Positions 30,401-36,384 are shown, counted from the first letter of the stretch. The stretch: 64,000 nt of DNA from Treponema ruminis (GCA_017161305.1 CP031518.1:1922001-1986000); one strand, 5' to 3'. A program made the numbers and translations. The notes: generated by a model from the letters alone, not told the origin.

Positions 30401-31226
30401 TGAGAATTACAACCGCCTGCGCTCAGGAAGGGATATCGTCTTCCAGTTTGAATTCTTTGATTCTGAGGATGACAAGGGAAAATCAGCCCTGAAGAACGGT
30501 GAGGCCCTTGCCCTTGTTTATGACGAAAAGGCAAACATCCGCCCGGAATGGAAAGGCAGCAAGTACAATCTTCTTACGGAAGGAGACTGGCGAATCTGGC
30601 TGGATAATCATTTCGAAGCCTTCTCCCTCAGCTATAATCCTTCTCCGCTTTCGGCATCTTTGCCATCTCCGCCGCTTTTTGCTGACGTCGAAGGTTCTGA
30701 CATTTTGAAGAACATGACCTGGAGAAACGAGGATTTCAATATTGAAGCCGGAAAGGAATATCAGTTCTTCTTTAAGATTCTGGATTCAAGCGGAAACGTA
30801 ATCCAAATCAACCATGACGGCGACACAAGAACTCCGCGCATTCCTCTTTACACCTTCCGAATGCCAAAAGAGCGGATTTCAGCCGGTGACTTCTCATATC
30901 TGGACTTGTGGTCATTCACGACAAGAGACTTAACAAGGCAGAGGGGCGGAGTCACAATCCTCAACAACGTAATCAATGCTGCGTTAGGCGAAAAGACAGC
31001 AATCGAAGTGAACATGAAGAATGACGGAAACCTGAACGTCTTCGTCATGACCCTGGACGGAAACATAATCAAGCGGCTTTCAAAAGGCTCAGTCAAATCG
31101 GGCACACACTACTTCTACTGGGACGGCAAAAACGGTGCCGGAAAGCCTGTTGCCCGAGGTCTTTATTTCATCCGCGTCTCAGGCAGCGGAATTGATGAAA
31201 CCCGAAAGGTCATGGTCGTGAAGTAG
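18429..31226 (+). CDS. Giant 4265-residue modular exoprotein
   Basis: An exported protein of unknown function encoded by a single uninterrupted 12.8-kb frame. A signal peptide covers about 1-23 (cleavage near WGAEA). Six related Trp-rich modules (pattern Y-x-W-x-G ... NW ... VP) start near residues 29, 242, 1009, 1379, 1826 and 2232. Each opens a long Ser/Thr/Asn/Gly-rich beta-repeat stretch like the passenger regions of adhesins and autotransporters. Near 1655-1740 short repeats of the type SNTF...A.F.GA are very regular. From about 3190 the character changes to Ig-like segments (FIELRYSEPV near 3383; a similar strand near 3800). The last 65 residues resemble the FlgD Ig-like domain (MTLDGNIIKRL ... 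FYWDGKNGAGKPVARGLYFIRV). The 5' part of the gene is visibly richer in A+T than the 3' part. No autotransporter barrel is present, so export needs another protein, possibly the barrel protein two genes upstream. Confidence 0.8.
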   Translation: MMRMRKICVMLVLLGLVVCGAWGAEASKFRWTRIADGFWQNGNSWQYEDKTDNQWKNADDWPCTSTTDDANDSVFINTNEGEAVSYTIKLTEDVKLEALNIDTKNGTSVTIDLNGHNLIANTMALGHVGDDGASGSATSALTFIITDSSSSATKGSFSTGTVHLTSSSTNSVIRITNDVSVNITSTLDNTSSSQSGRLSVTGDGTGSFNTPGGTSEAFVTVNSNLVNHNGHTVPTPIATDTYYWTGNAGDSEWTTSGNWAPNADGSGHVPNGDYPGHADNETAVFGENVSEIKDFQIGSESENWTIYLQNNAESTDYKGVRITSITHNNEQIVINENSKGAFWFNCANDSKVGSIHVKNGGVRFQTGSLIIEGDLQIETGVDVVSWNTFFIDGKFINNGIISFLGGNTYKLSGNCENSGKINLGNFSLELNGGYSGTGELSLASGTINFAGTTNTVKKLTVSGTGKINNNSSEAVKLANVTLPDETNNVIFKGDFTIEEVGDEKFHAASAGTYFIDGDVDFSGCKEFEHNGSDGHGATIFFYNTTSTNTTSTAHTFKTKEGMKLYHFYFGGNVNIDLNGEVTVADECKMKITKSEYMPSSSYTATFTGSGSLKGNRGDESVDICASSSGIDEKFVVDANVTCAGNFYQRAGTKVVVNAGKTLDVKNDYRGCGGSSDPANELTVNGTISVGNDFGAGSAPFDTGANDAKVTIATGGELTVGNDIKYAKLFTNYGTVSVTKSITGVLTLENRAGTITVNESISGMTELNNWQTALLSVANTISATDIFNGGTIKTANLTSSGKINSTSLLVFTGTDGKLSLNPAETNIITNIEIDSEKKVKLDNNITISGNVKNNGTFDVDEKTVTFKGGSEKSEITGNTIDFVDVVINKDVDFKNSNNFINLTCEPESAATSEISINLETSEKQIVSNKLTLNGSEGAKVKLAGSGKFVTAGSDSEHFIGQYLLIGKDVEISDNDTTVKAGAFLAKKSEADGTNYSVINPHGWKFEGIIYKWTGTDSTEPTNFHLPANWEIGVVPDSSGIVTYAESVTNQPVLTKAVTIGHITIPAGCSLDLNGNNFEVTGICDELPEGSTFDISNAFVNSGTVILKGTETVSLPAGKVDEQGTWHYKGGGSGTVKEIENLAYKNLIISGTIGVATDYTVVAGDGISFGTDSETAKITGSAHFGSPVTLANDAIIGTSGASIIFDKSINGEKSLSLAGGNIEFEEDVGSETPLSSINVTDDSTITRTAASLINLNANISIESGKSLTCGHDIKISGNVANDGTIDASGKKLEIKGTGESNQIEISGNGTIIVAPADFTADYLSIGADLVIKEGTDVKTGSHKAYSGMVNTSLPAATSDPEKMAYAALFKNGWDLGYEFEFIWQGTTDNSWGEKSNWDVGIVPGAVSENTVGVAVVIPDSITVSNYPKLDGPASAYEIATLSVGTENASPHNAVLTLSSVVLKVSSSLTNYGIISYAGNARITNGTTPINDVLNGGTVEYSGTTSQTVTKFSSTTQDDYVNLKITGTDVKIDDKISVAKNLNIMQNDFSSSQFGSLLVNNALTLKGDLFVATACSLKSNSAGSIIFAGSSEQTIDVAAEPANAQFANLEISSGSSITTASNFTITGNLTNNNETGGFNASAGTVTFSGADSTVSGKNVFYDVRSTGAKITFSASNTFNNAAFTGASSTVTFAASNTFDTASFIGAGSTATFADENTFASLKFNGAGITAKFAANKEQTITDSFSSIGTATGKVHLTTAASSLVIDDNQSGTWWILNFPSEKGKALTAPDFVYTDISYSKSKYDIVHAWAPTIDEGAEDSTLNWFSRNYYWIGGSGTDGSKWEASANWKHRNDAGNLYPVRKWPTYDKKRNSIFIETASGNKDLILENAVTMKNLAVKDGAAIDLKGFTVSADDSDNATKDFVNKGTVRLYGASGQIDSSVENGSGSTVEYYAEAAGTTSAFVWGNVYENLNILGPFAMDSDISAVNLKFGKNEFYGASADSVRKFTVTGSASILNGSGNALYLKGENVFANPLAIGDSSVSPALSGGNIILNSDGNLRLASVVCDSLEVQSSVKFTQDVSSPVKFSGAYSTVDGNNVAFAENATFTGSAINLLGHNTFAKAASFCEDITLSGSNTFADFICKTPGSTLTFTPNTTQTVSQLTIHGSDASKINLTGSGEWMISPAAGGLNHSIAHAVITNSNFTDSANPVIVYAKNGYNTDGTGNTNWIFAGHEYVWTALDSAYPHEWNRSENWSPKSVPGRYADVKINQLAGGNYPVLSGDLYLDKGSKDFALDDDGDGSPDRNESLASCLTIASGAVFDFNGFQLTLNTLVNKGRIRLVGTEVITSDGAIGIAQLPLDSNSFLTGLFEYYGDFGLRVSPNFGDKFSLLEFTDGSSGQISGAISVSGETLISNGAGKSLELTGDNTFAGDVQISGAGNVTLKGQKSDTSPLSLTGAVDSSKLTIKSDVVLNGNVTTADTQDYEGKVTLNAGIVFNAADSRLSFGSDILSGNENSALTFESPASLGGNVTTALSQTYKKNLTLLADVIFTAGAGVKFDSASELSITSDKSAKFKSPLSANCDLAITVPLFDFDSNASFKHTDSTKALTLKSGTALTFKNVAFDAGKLIIDEGASFTQTGVNLATAVQKVSAIENNGSCVWDSGSEGGSLLLAGSISGSKADQIIFNKKNVSLSATPITISGVFFDLTVPGGINATNGSGLVVRRNFTVYGSYLHNSQSLTLGSVTFDDGRKYASANNDDGSAGLISSPSNLGSVKIVQEGSGKKFTSNIEGLSFSLDDASVAAGSIEFAEKLKALSLTNAENTNFAILFDSACEITEAVTFGTSGNVILGTKEDSACVFANTLEHTAGDTKLAGSILSSSAKFARTLLTQNVKIDCGSNSVIFTGDLDSDSSDSPRALSIGNETSLTSVKFEKTCGLVNPLASLLVYGNAEFGGNLISEEIVNLKGNVISFADVSLLSKKKYILLDGQNSRTVGTASGSLTFASDLFVDMDTEASLTLSSDITWQKIFCGYSGKITSGAVKLSGKDLILFGPTYSPDDPRYSGSDSRFAYFGYDSLAYKPASASLGFKSEFLTSGSQVILSGNFYANGLDLSGASFVIPNQAASNPIFNSSSDVTERQWGLPYAVAFNSEISNCSASSPEGSAFVTAAKAQNVTDKSGNTGFQFELPQISGAHSVSDSVICLTFDMALENSKGEVSSTIALVSSLEKGGIFYNGKSLAFDGKFYTESDGTDCSLPLSESSLALTDIPAFTPLYLKVSSAANNWNTDATASSAGSEDSTDRSGIHRNRTTDLSLFEGLFFAADGKTMCRNYGIGQWSENYADYSDAPIFATVDRARPVLVDLFTGQELHSTNTGTADSQKFYDSHNFIELRYSEPVDIGNLMAGAVEQNQNQQAQTEFNSAEKHGGAITNNSGSGGLTLAGFVSIEKGELTSGYKSGSAGSYSFNSDTNKAHALYRKFSKNAGDEEQIFPSRVRISVAGYVDEENPLSLDGAEFHNWIGYIDSSTSPAGQVIPLANKFITDLAVDSEGQPVKNIFDENNSSRSLSVNDRASSSPSSLYGDWDCSHPVFAAYVTNFNDSDPNVSWNYGDSDYRQYEMLGTVNSNTNAYIDTIEMHLFDNTQNYSADDLYKWAARKGWSSSGSNVIPGFEAPESAGGSRAIPQSAAMTHGGIRRSSLDGAISAFRYKYSLDDFESDFRPFAERDISQHVKSPIFRGETLSETFTDNDQPYLGLTINTNDSKLPIRTTFTVTYEPKKSFITDLAGNRLLHTDSGSDKKILHTIDITPPSFTMTISPVGENKIYAVFTKPLAYKGTYLSELGGELPSVLEKIASNLEFVYSEEDNVDTTSAPDGDKAISILSAELAVGNMDYTAILFTLDRKISLDDVEKIWIRINDLGEGTATLFGDVTASYIQDKLGNPVPVHTCHALSDFAINAVNMLYAYSDNTDDDGWDEHEIYGQGLAPESSDYAVHDFSEDGENYNRLRSGRDIVFQFEFFDSEDDKGKSALKNGEALALVYDEKANIRPEWKGSKYNLLTEGDWRIWLDNHFEAFSLSYNPSPLSASLPSPPLFADVEGSDILKNMTWRNEDFNIEAGKEYQFFFKILDSSGNVIQINHDGDTRTPRIPLYTFRMPKERISAGDFSYLDLWSFTTRDLTRQRGGVTILNNVINAALGEKTAIEVNMKNDGNLNVFVMTLDGNIIKRLSKGSVKSGTHYFYWDGKNGAGKPVARGLYFIRVSGSGIDETRKVMVVK

Positions 31227-31300
31227 GGCTGACGCTGGGATTTTTCAGTCATTTTCCTATGATTGAAACTTTCTCAGCTTTTCTTCATAATAATCAGGTT

Positions 31301-31681
31301 ATGAAAAAAAACAGACAATCAGAGCGTTTTGACGATTTCGCCCGAATTAATTGCAGCGAACTGTGTATCGTCAGTGGCGTTCTGACAGACATCAGCAAAG
31401 AGGGATTTAAGGCAGAATTCAATGCTCCCTGTGATGTCGATGCCGAAAAGGAATATAACGTTCAGATCCGTCTTTCAAGAATAAGCGCCGAGCCTCTGGA
31501 ATTGATTGCCCGGCCCATGTGGTCAAATTTTGAAGACGGAAAAACTTCAATCGGCTTTTATATTCTCCACTCAAAGGACACAGCCCGTCTCGAAAAGTAC
31601 ATCAAAATGCTCAAGGAAGACTTGAATTCCGAAGACGACACAGGCATTATTTCCTACGACACAGAATCTTTGTTCATATAA
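31301..31681 (+). CDS. PilZ-domain protein
   Basis: A 126-residue protein of the PilZ family, which in other bacteria binds cyclic di-GMP. The N-terminal RQSERFDDFARI block and VLTDISKEGFKAEF correspond to the RxxxR and (D/N)xSxxG motifs; the first motif is only partly conserved (R-x-x-E-R). The ATG at 31301 is preferred to the in-frame ATG at 31259. It gives the usual family N-terminus and lies six bases after an AATAAT -10-like box. It follows the giant gene by 74 bases, so it is next to the cyclase operon but probably separately transcribed. Confidence 0.75.
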   Translation: MKKNRQSERFDDFARINCSELCIVSGVLTDISKEGFKAEFNAPCDVDAEKEYNVQIRLSRISAEPLELIARPMWSNFEDGKTSIGFYILHSKDTARLEKYIKMLKEDLNSEDDTGIISYDTESLFI

Positions 31682-31705
31682 ATCTCAAATCAGGAAGTCT
31701 CAAAA

Positions 31706-32749
31706 ATGACAAAAATCGAGAAACTGCAGGGAGTGGCTTTTCTTGCCTTTCCCGAAATGAAAAATCTTCTGGCCTCTGAACTTGCTGACCGCTTCGGCTA
31801 CGGAAAAATCGTCGAGTCTGCAACAATCAGCGGAAAGTCATTTGCTTCTCAAGGTTCTGCCGTCTGGTACGGGGATCTTCTTTACTGTCCTGATTTCAGC
31901 ATTGATTCCTTAAATGAAGATGGGGGCAGCCTGCCTTACTGGGCAAGGACCGTCATGGCCCAGCCTTTTTTGCTTCACTTTGACTCAATCGGCGAGGCCG
32001 CAGGCGAACTCAAAAATATCCAGCGAAACTGGGCTCCTTACCAGTACCAGCTTTTCCGCCGGGCAGCCTTGATTCAGGACAAGCTTCCCTACATCAATTT
32101 AAAAGTGCGAAAATTCCCTGTGAATATCCCAAACAGCCCGATCGGCCTTTACACTTTGCTTGACGACAAGACTCTTATTGCTTCGGCTCAAACAAATTCG
32201 CCTCTTCCGGCCGGCAGCCTTCAGTTTGAGGAAGACCATGAAAATCCGCCCAGCCGGGCCTATCTTAAAATTCAGGAAAGCCTTTCCCTTTATCACTGTT
32301 TTTTCGGCGTGGATTTCCCGAAAGAGGGCGACAAGTGCTTTGAAGCCGGTGCCTGTCCGGGCGGCTGGACCTGGGTTCTCCGTCAGCTGGGAGCGGACGT
32401 CCTTGCAGTTGACAGGGCAGAACTTGCTCCGTCATTGATGTCTGACCCGCATGTAAAATTCATGGCTCACGACGCCTTTACTTTAAAACCAGAGGAAGTA
32501 TGCGAGTCTTTGCAGTGCGAAAAACTCGACTGGCTTTTGAGCGACGTAATCTGCTACCCGGAGCGTCTTTTTGAATGGATTAAAACATGGCGTGAATCTG
32601 GCCGTGCCAAAAACATTATCTGCACAATCAAAATGCAGGGCGCAATCAACTGGCCGCTAATCGCCGACTTCGCCGCAATCCCCAATTCCAAAATCGTGCA
32701 CTTGAATTACAACAAGCACGAGTTAACGATTATGATTCGAAATTATTAA
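31706..32749 (+). CDS. rlmM: 23S rRNA 2'-O-ribose methyltransferase, RlmM-like
   Basis: Predicted to methylate a ribose in 23S rRNA (C2498 in E. coli) using S-adenosylmethionine. It has 347 residues. An N-terminal THUMP-like part is followed by a Rossmann methyltransferase domain with EAGACPGGWTWVL (SAM motif I, near 215), VLAVDRAELAPSLM, WLLSDVICYPE and the catalytic-type Lys in ICTIKMQG, the layout of RlmM. The ribosome site is CAGGAAG. Related FtsJ-like enzymes are the alternative. It converges on metA across a 176-base gap that holds a MITE-like element. Confidence 0.75.
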   Translation: MTKIEKLQGVAFLAFPEMKNLLASELADRFGYGKIVESATISGKSFASQGSAVWYGDLLYCPDFSIDSLNEDGGSLPYWARTVMAQPFLLHFDSIGEAAGELKNIQRNWAPYQYQLFRRAALIQDKLPYINLKVRKFPVNIPNSPIGLYTLLDDKTLIASAQTNSPLPAGSLQFEEDHENPPSRAYLKIQESLSLYHCFFGVDFPKEGDKCFEAGACPGGWTWVLRQLGADVLAVDRAELAPSLMSDPHVKFMAHDAFTLKPEEVCESLQCEKLDWLLSDVICYPERLFEWIKTWRESGRAKNIICTIKMQGAINWPLIADFAAIPNSKIVHLNYNKHELTIMIRNY

Positions 32750-32774
32750 TCAGAACGCATAGCGACTTCTTAAA

Positions 32775-32925
32775 AGCCGATAAAGTGCAAATCATGCGGA
32801 AGCAAGGTTCGGCCCTGAATCCACTTTGTGCGGGCGAGCGCAGCGAGTCCAATTTCCAAATTCGCACAACCGTGGATTCCTAAGGGACGGTTCTTGCTGG
32901 AAGCATGATTTGAGCTTAGCCGATA
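32775..32925. mobile_element. MITE-like inverted-repeat element with 8-base flanking repeats
   Basis: The direct repeat AGCCGATA occurs at 32775-32782 and 32918-32925. Between them is a 135-base element with imperfect terminal inverted repeats (AAAGTGCAAATCATGC at the left; the reverse complement of the right end reads AAGCTCAAATCATGC). The pairing continues inward over about 40 bases (CAAG, AATCCAC/GTGGATT) and again as TTGTGCG/CGCACAA. There is no coding capacity. The element fills nearly the whole gap between the convergent rlmM and metA genes, and the right flanking repeat ends immediately before the metA stop codon. Confidence 0.55.
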
Positions 32926-33834
32926 TTACTGGAAGTCGTATGGGGTCTCTTGGTAGACGTAGTAGTTGAGCCAGTTTGAGTAGAAGAGGTGCGCCGTGCT
33001 TCGCCAGGTGTTTATCGGCGAGCGGGTGCAGTTGTCCTCAGGAAAGTAATTTTCCGGCAAATCTATCGGAAGGTTTTTGTTTCTGTCCCGCCAGTATTCG
33101 TGGGAAAGAGTTTCCGTGTCGTATTCCAGGTGGCCCATCATGAAGATTGAGCGGTTGTCCTTTGATTTTGACAGTGTGACCTCACCTTCTGAATTTTCTG
33201 CGAGAATTACAAGGTCATCCTTGGCTTCGATGTATTTTCGGTCAACAGTGGTGTGTCGGCTGGTTGGAACCGGGAAAACGTCGTCAAAACCCCTCATGAG
33301 AGGATCTGCCTTTACAGTGCGGTGATTCGGCAAAATTCCAAAGAGTTTTTTGGGCAGGCCCTGCTTTTGAATTCCGTAGTTGTGGTAAAGACCCGCCTGT
33401 GCACCCCAGCAGATGTAAAGGGTAGAAAAGACGTTTTTCTTTGCGTAGTCCATGATTTTGCAGAGCTCTTCCCAGTAATCAACCTGCTCAAAAGGCATCT
33501 GCTCGACAGGGGCGCCCGTGATAATCATGCCGTCGTATTTGTGACGGAAAAGCTCGCTTGAAGGAATGTAAAATTTTTCAAGATGCTCGCCTGAAACGTG
33601 GGTTGATTCGTGCTCTTCCATGCGAACGAGAGAAATATCGATTTGAAGCGGCGTGTTTCCGAGCAGGCGCAAAAGCTGGGTCTCTGTTGCCTCTTTGGTG
33701 GGCATGAGGTTGACGATTGCGATTTTGAGAGGACGGATATCCTGGCTGGCCGCACGGTTTTCGGTCATCACGAAGATATTCTCATTTTCAAGAATGCTGC
33801 GTGCTGGCAAATCTGATTGAATCTTAATTGGCAT
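32926..33834 (-). CDS. metA: Homoserine O-acetyltransferase, MetA family
   Basis: Acylates L-homoserine, the first committed step of methionine synthesis. It has 302 residues, normal for MetA. The catalytic Cys142 is in YICWGAQAGLYH and the His/Glu pair is in MGHLEYD. Residue 111 is Glu (ITGAPVEQMPFE). In characterised MetA enzymes Glu111 goes with acetyl-CoA use and Gly111 with succinyl-CoA, so acetylation is predicted. GTGAGG lies just upstream of the ATG. The gene is divergent from the HSL-family gene. Confidence 0.93.
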   Translation of the reverse strand: MPIKIQSDLPARSILENENIFVMTENRAASQDIRPLKIAIVNLMPTKEATETQLLRLLGNTPLQIDISLVRMEEHESTHVSGEHLEKFYIPSSELFRHKYDGMIITGAPVEQMPFEQVDYWEELCKIMDYAKKNVFSTLYICWGAQAGLYHNYGIQKQGLPKKLFGILPNHRTVKADPLMRGFDDVFPVPTSRHTTVDRKYIEAKDDLVILAENSEGEVTLSKSKDNRSIFMMGHLEYDTETLSHEYWRDRNKNLPIDLPENYFPEDNCTRSPINTWRSTAHLFYSNWLNYYVYQETPYDFQ

Positions 33835-33892
33835 GATGACCTCACTTTCTTTTGATATAGGGCCTAGTGTAGCAAGTTTTTCTTTTTTTTAC

Positions 33893-33905
33893 TATACTTT
33901 ATTTA
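33893..33905 (+). promoter_or_regulatory. -10 box of the HSL-family gene, probably leaderless
   Basis: TATACT (33893-33898) is followed by six bases and the ATG at 33905; no ribosome site is visible. Confidence 0.4.
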
Positions 33906-34885
33906 TGAATAACGATAGAAGAGCTGCCATTAAAAAGCTTAAGAGTCTGTATCTTTCTCCCAAAATTGACATAAACGATTTCAGGCTTCGTTTTGATGAA
34001 ACTTTTTCTTCCGTATTTTTGCCCAACAATGTTGAGCTTGAGGAAAAATCCTTCCAGGGCATAAAGTGCGACATGATCGTACCTGAAATGTACGCCTCAA
34101 ACCGAGTCCTGATTTATGTTCACGGCGGAAGTTTTGTCGGCGGGTCAAGGGCTTCTTACAGGCCTTTTGTTGCGGCTCTTGCAAACGCCACATCGAGCAG
34201 GACTTTTCTTCCTGAGTTCAGGCTTGCTCCCTCTCATCCATTCCCGGCCAGCCTGGATGACATTAAGCAGGTTTTCCAGTCGGTCTTTATTGAGACGGAA
34301 ACGGCCCTTTCAATGAGCACTGACAGCGAGGATTTTACCAAGGTTCCTGAAATCCTAATCATGGCTGACACCAGCGGCGCTTCAATTGCCCTGGGCTTGA
34401 TTTACGGTCTTCAGGGAAAGTACCGCGAGGCTATCCGTCAGGTTGTTCTTTTCAGTCCCTGGCTTGATTTTTCTGAGAAAAACGACATGTTCACCAGCAA
34501 AAAGGTGAGCGATGAGATTTTTACGGCTGATTCAGTCCGCCTTGCAAGCGAGCACTACACATATCAGGAAAACTGGAGCAATCCTCTGGTTTCGCCGCTC
34601 AAGGCCACAAAAGAACAGCTTGAAAATTTTCCGCCTGTTTTCATTCAGATGGGCGAAAAGGAAATATTCTACGATGATGCCGTTGTTTTCAGCGACATGC
34701 TCAAAAATTCCGGCGGCACATGCAAGCTCGACGTATGGAAGAAGATGCCGCCAATGTTCCAGCTGGCAGACGAAAATCTCTATCTGGCACATCTTGCGGT
34801 GGAGAGAATCGGTCAGCTGATTACGACGAAAGACCACTCTAACGAAAGTGTCCACGAAATTCAGCTCGAACTTGAAAGGAGTTAA
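33905..34885 (+). CDS. HSL-family alpha/beta hydrolase homologue, probable pseudoenzyme
   Basis: A 326-residue protein with the hormone-sensitive-lipase fold: the oxyanion block YVHGGSFVGGS near 71-81, the family segment FRLAPSHPFPASLDD near 105-119 and the acidic block EKEIFYDDAV near 251-260. Two catalytic positions are changed. Where the family has GDSAGG this protein has ADTSGA (154-159), placing Thr156 at the nucleophile Ser. Where the family has MPHxF it has MPPMF (282-286 region), with Pro at the catalytic His. It may therefore bind rather than hydrolyse esters. The ATG at 33905 is six bases after a TATACT box; the open frame extends 24 codons upstream into the metA promoter. The U32 gene starts two bases after its stop. 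Confidence 0.7.
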   Translation: MNNDRRAAIKKLKSLYLSPKIDINDFRLRFDETFSSVFLPNNVELEEKSFQGIKCDMIVPEMYASNRVLIYVHGGSFVGGSRASYRPFVAALANATSSRTFLPEFRLAPSHPFPASLDDIKQVFQSVFIETETALSMSTDSEDFTKVPEILIMADTSGASIALGLIYGLQGKYREAIRQVVLFSPWLDFSEKNDMFTSKKVSDEIFTADSVRLASEHYTYQENWSNPLVSPLKATKEQLENFPPVFIQMGEKEIFYDDAVVFSDMLKNSGGTCKLDVWKKMPPMFQLADENLYLAHLAVERIGQLITTKDHSNESVHEIQLELERS

Positions 34886-34887
34886 TT

Positions 34888-36384
34888 ATGGAATTGGTTT
34901 GTCCTGCAGGTAATATTGATAAACTCAGCTACGCTTATGCTTACGGAGCAGACACGGCTTACATCGGTCTCAAAAGATTTTCACTCCGTATCAAGGCCGA
35001 CAATTTTTACGAAGACGAGTACAAGCGTGTAATCGAACTTAAAAAGAAATATCCTCAGAAGAGGCTTTTCTGTGCATTGAACATCGCTTTCCACAATCAT
35101 GACCTCAAGATGTTCATGCAGAACCTCGACTATTTCAAGCAGTACCCGATTGATGCATTCATCGTTCAGGATTTGGGCATGGTGCCCATTTTGCAGAAGG
35201 AATTCCCGGGCACTCATCTGCATCTTTCGACCCAGGCTTCCTGCATGAATAAAGAAGCCGTCAAAATGTATCATTCTCTGGGCTTTAAGCGTGTCGTTCT
35301 TGGCCGCGAAGTTTCCCTCGATGAAATCCGCGAAATTAAAGACGCCTGCCCGGAGATGGAGCTTGAGTGCTTTGCCCACGGAGCAATGTGCATCGCTTAT
35401 TCAGGCCGCTGCCTCATGAGCGCCTATCTTACAGGCCGTTCGGCTCAGTCAGGCTTCTGCTCTCACTCTTGCAGATGGGAATACGACTTGGGCGTAGAAA
35501 AGAGCAAGCTCAATCTTGAGGGCGGAAAGATTTCTGCTGAGGCTGCCAAAGAAATTGCCCAGTCAGGAATTTTACGTTTGCAGGAAAGACAGAGACCGGG
35601 CGAGTTCTTCCCGGTTTTTGAGGGCGATGATTTTACGGCAATCCTTTCTTCAAAAGACCTCTGCATGATTGACCATCTGGCCGACATGAAAAAGGCCGGA
35701 GTCGATGCAATCAAGGTTGAGGGCCGCATGAAGTCAACTTACTACGTTGCCATGGTTGCCCGCGCCTACCGAAAGGCACTCGATGCCCTTGAAGGAAAAA
35801 TTTCCGCAGAAGAAGCCGCTCCTTTCATCGCATCCCTTGACGACGTTGCCCACCGCGAGGCTACGACAGGCTTCTATTACAACCGCGGAGACGCAGACAA
35901 AACAACAATCGGTGCAAGTGATTCTCCATATCTGCTTGCGGCCGCCATGGGAAATCCATATTCAGACCAAGAATGTGAGAAAATCCTTGCGGCAGGACAG
36001 AAACTTGTCGCAGACCGCCAGGCTGAGCTTGCTGCAATGCACCCGAACGCCCGCGAGGCCGTTTTGCGTGACCTTGAGCAGCATCCGGAAAAGGTCATCA
36101 AGACTGTAGAAAAGCGAGAGGGCTGGAAGGTTTATCCTTACGATGCCCTGAACAGAGTCGATGCAGGCACTGAGCTTGAGTTTGTTTCACCTTCTGTGCT
36201 GGGCCGAAAGGTTTCTGGCAGCGAGTACGACTTTATCAACCCGAAGACCGGTGAAAAGCTGGACTGGGTAAACGCCGACCACGACTGTGCAATCTACACA
36301 GGGGTTCCGGTCGAAGAAAACACCCTGGTCCGAGTCAAAGACCCGGAATATGTAGAGGGCGAGATACGCGATTATGGCAGATAG
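34888..36384 (+). CDS. U32 family protein (TrhP/YegQ-like)
   Basis: A 498-residue member of the U32 peptidase/collagenase-like family. In E. coli, members such as TrhP and RlhA act in RNA hydroxylation rather than as general proteases. The opening MELVCPAGNIDKLSYAYAYG block and the Cys-rich signature (GAMCIAYSGRCLMSAYL, then FCSHSCRWEY, about 170-200) are diagnostic; these Cys residues are thought to hold an Fe-S cluster. GAAAGGAG is seven bases before the ATG, inside the end of the HSL gene, so the pair is probably co-transcribed. TrhP-type tRNA uridine hydroxylation is the best guess; the exact subgroup is not settled by sequence reading. Confidence 0.8.
   Translation: MELVCPAGNIDKLSYAYAYGADTAYIGLKRFSLRIKADNFYEDEYKRVIELKKKYPQKRLFCALNIAFHNHDLKMFMQNLDYFKQYPIDAFIVQDLGMVPILQKEFPGTHLHLSTQASCMNKEAVKMYHSLGFKRVVLGREVSLDEIREIKDACPEMELECFAHGAMCIAYSGRCLMSAYLTGRSAQSGFCSHSCRWEYDLGVEKSKLNLEGGKISAEAAKEIAQSGILRLQERQRPGEFFPVFEGDDFTAILSSKDLCMIDHLADMKKAGVDAIKVEGRMKSTYYVAMVARAYRKALDALEGKISAEEAAPFIASLDDVAHREATTGFYYNRGDADKTTIGASDSPYLLAAAMGNPYSDQECEKILAAGQKLVADRQAELAAMHPNAREAVLRDLEQHPEKVIKTVEKREGWKVYPYDALNRVDAGTELEFVSPSVLGRKVSGSEYDFINPKTGEKLDWVNADHDCAIYTGVPVEENTLVRVKDPEYVEGEIRDYGR

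Noticed and set aside
32775-32925. The inverted repeat as only a bidirectional terminator
   Set aside because: The T runs expected of a terminator are absent and the 8-base direct repeats at both ends point to an insertion; a terminator role as well is not excluded.
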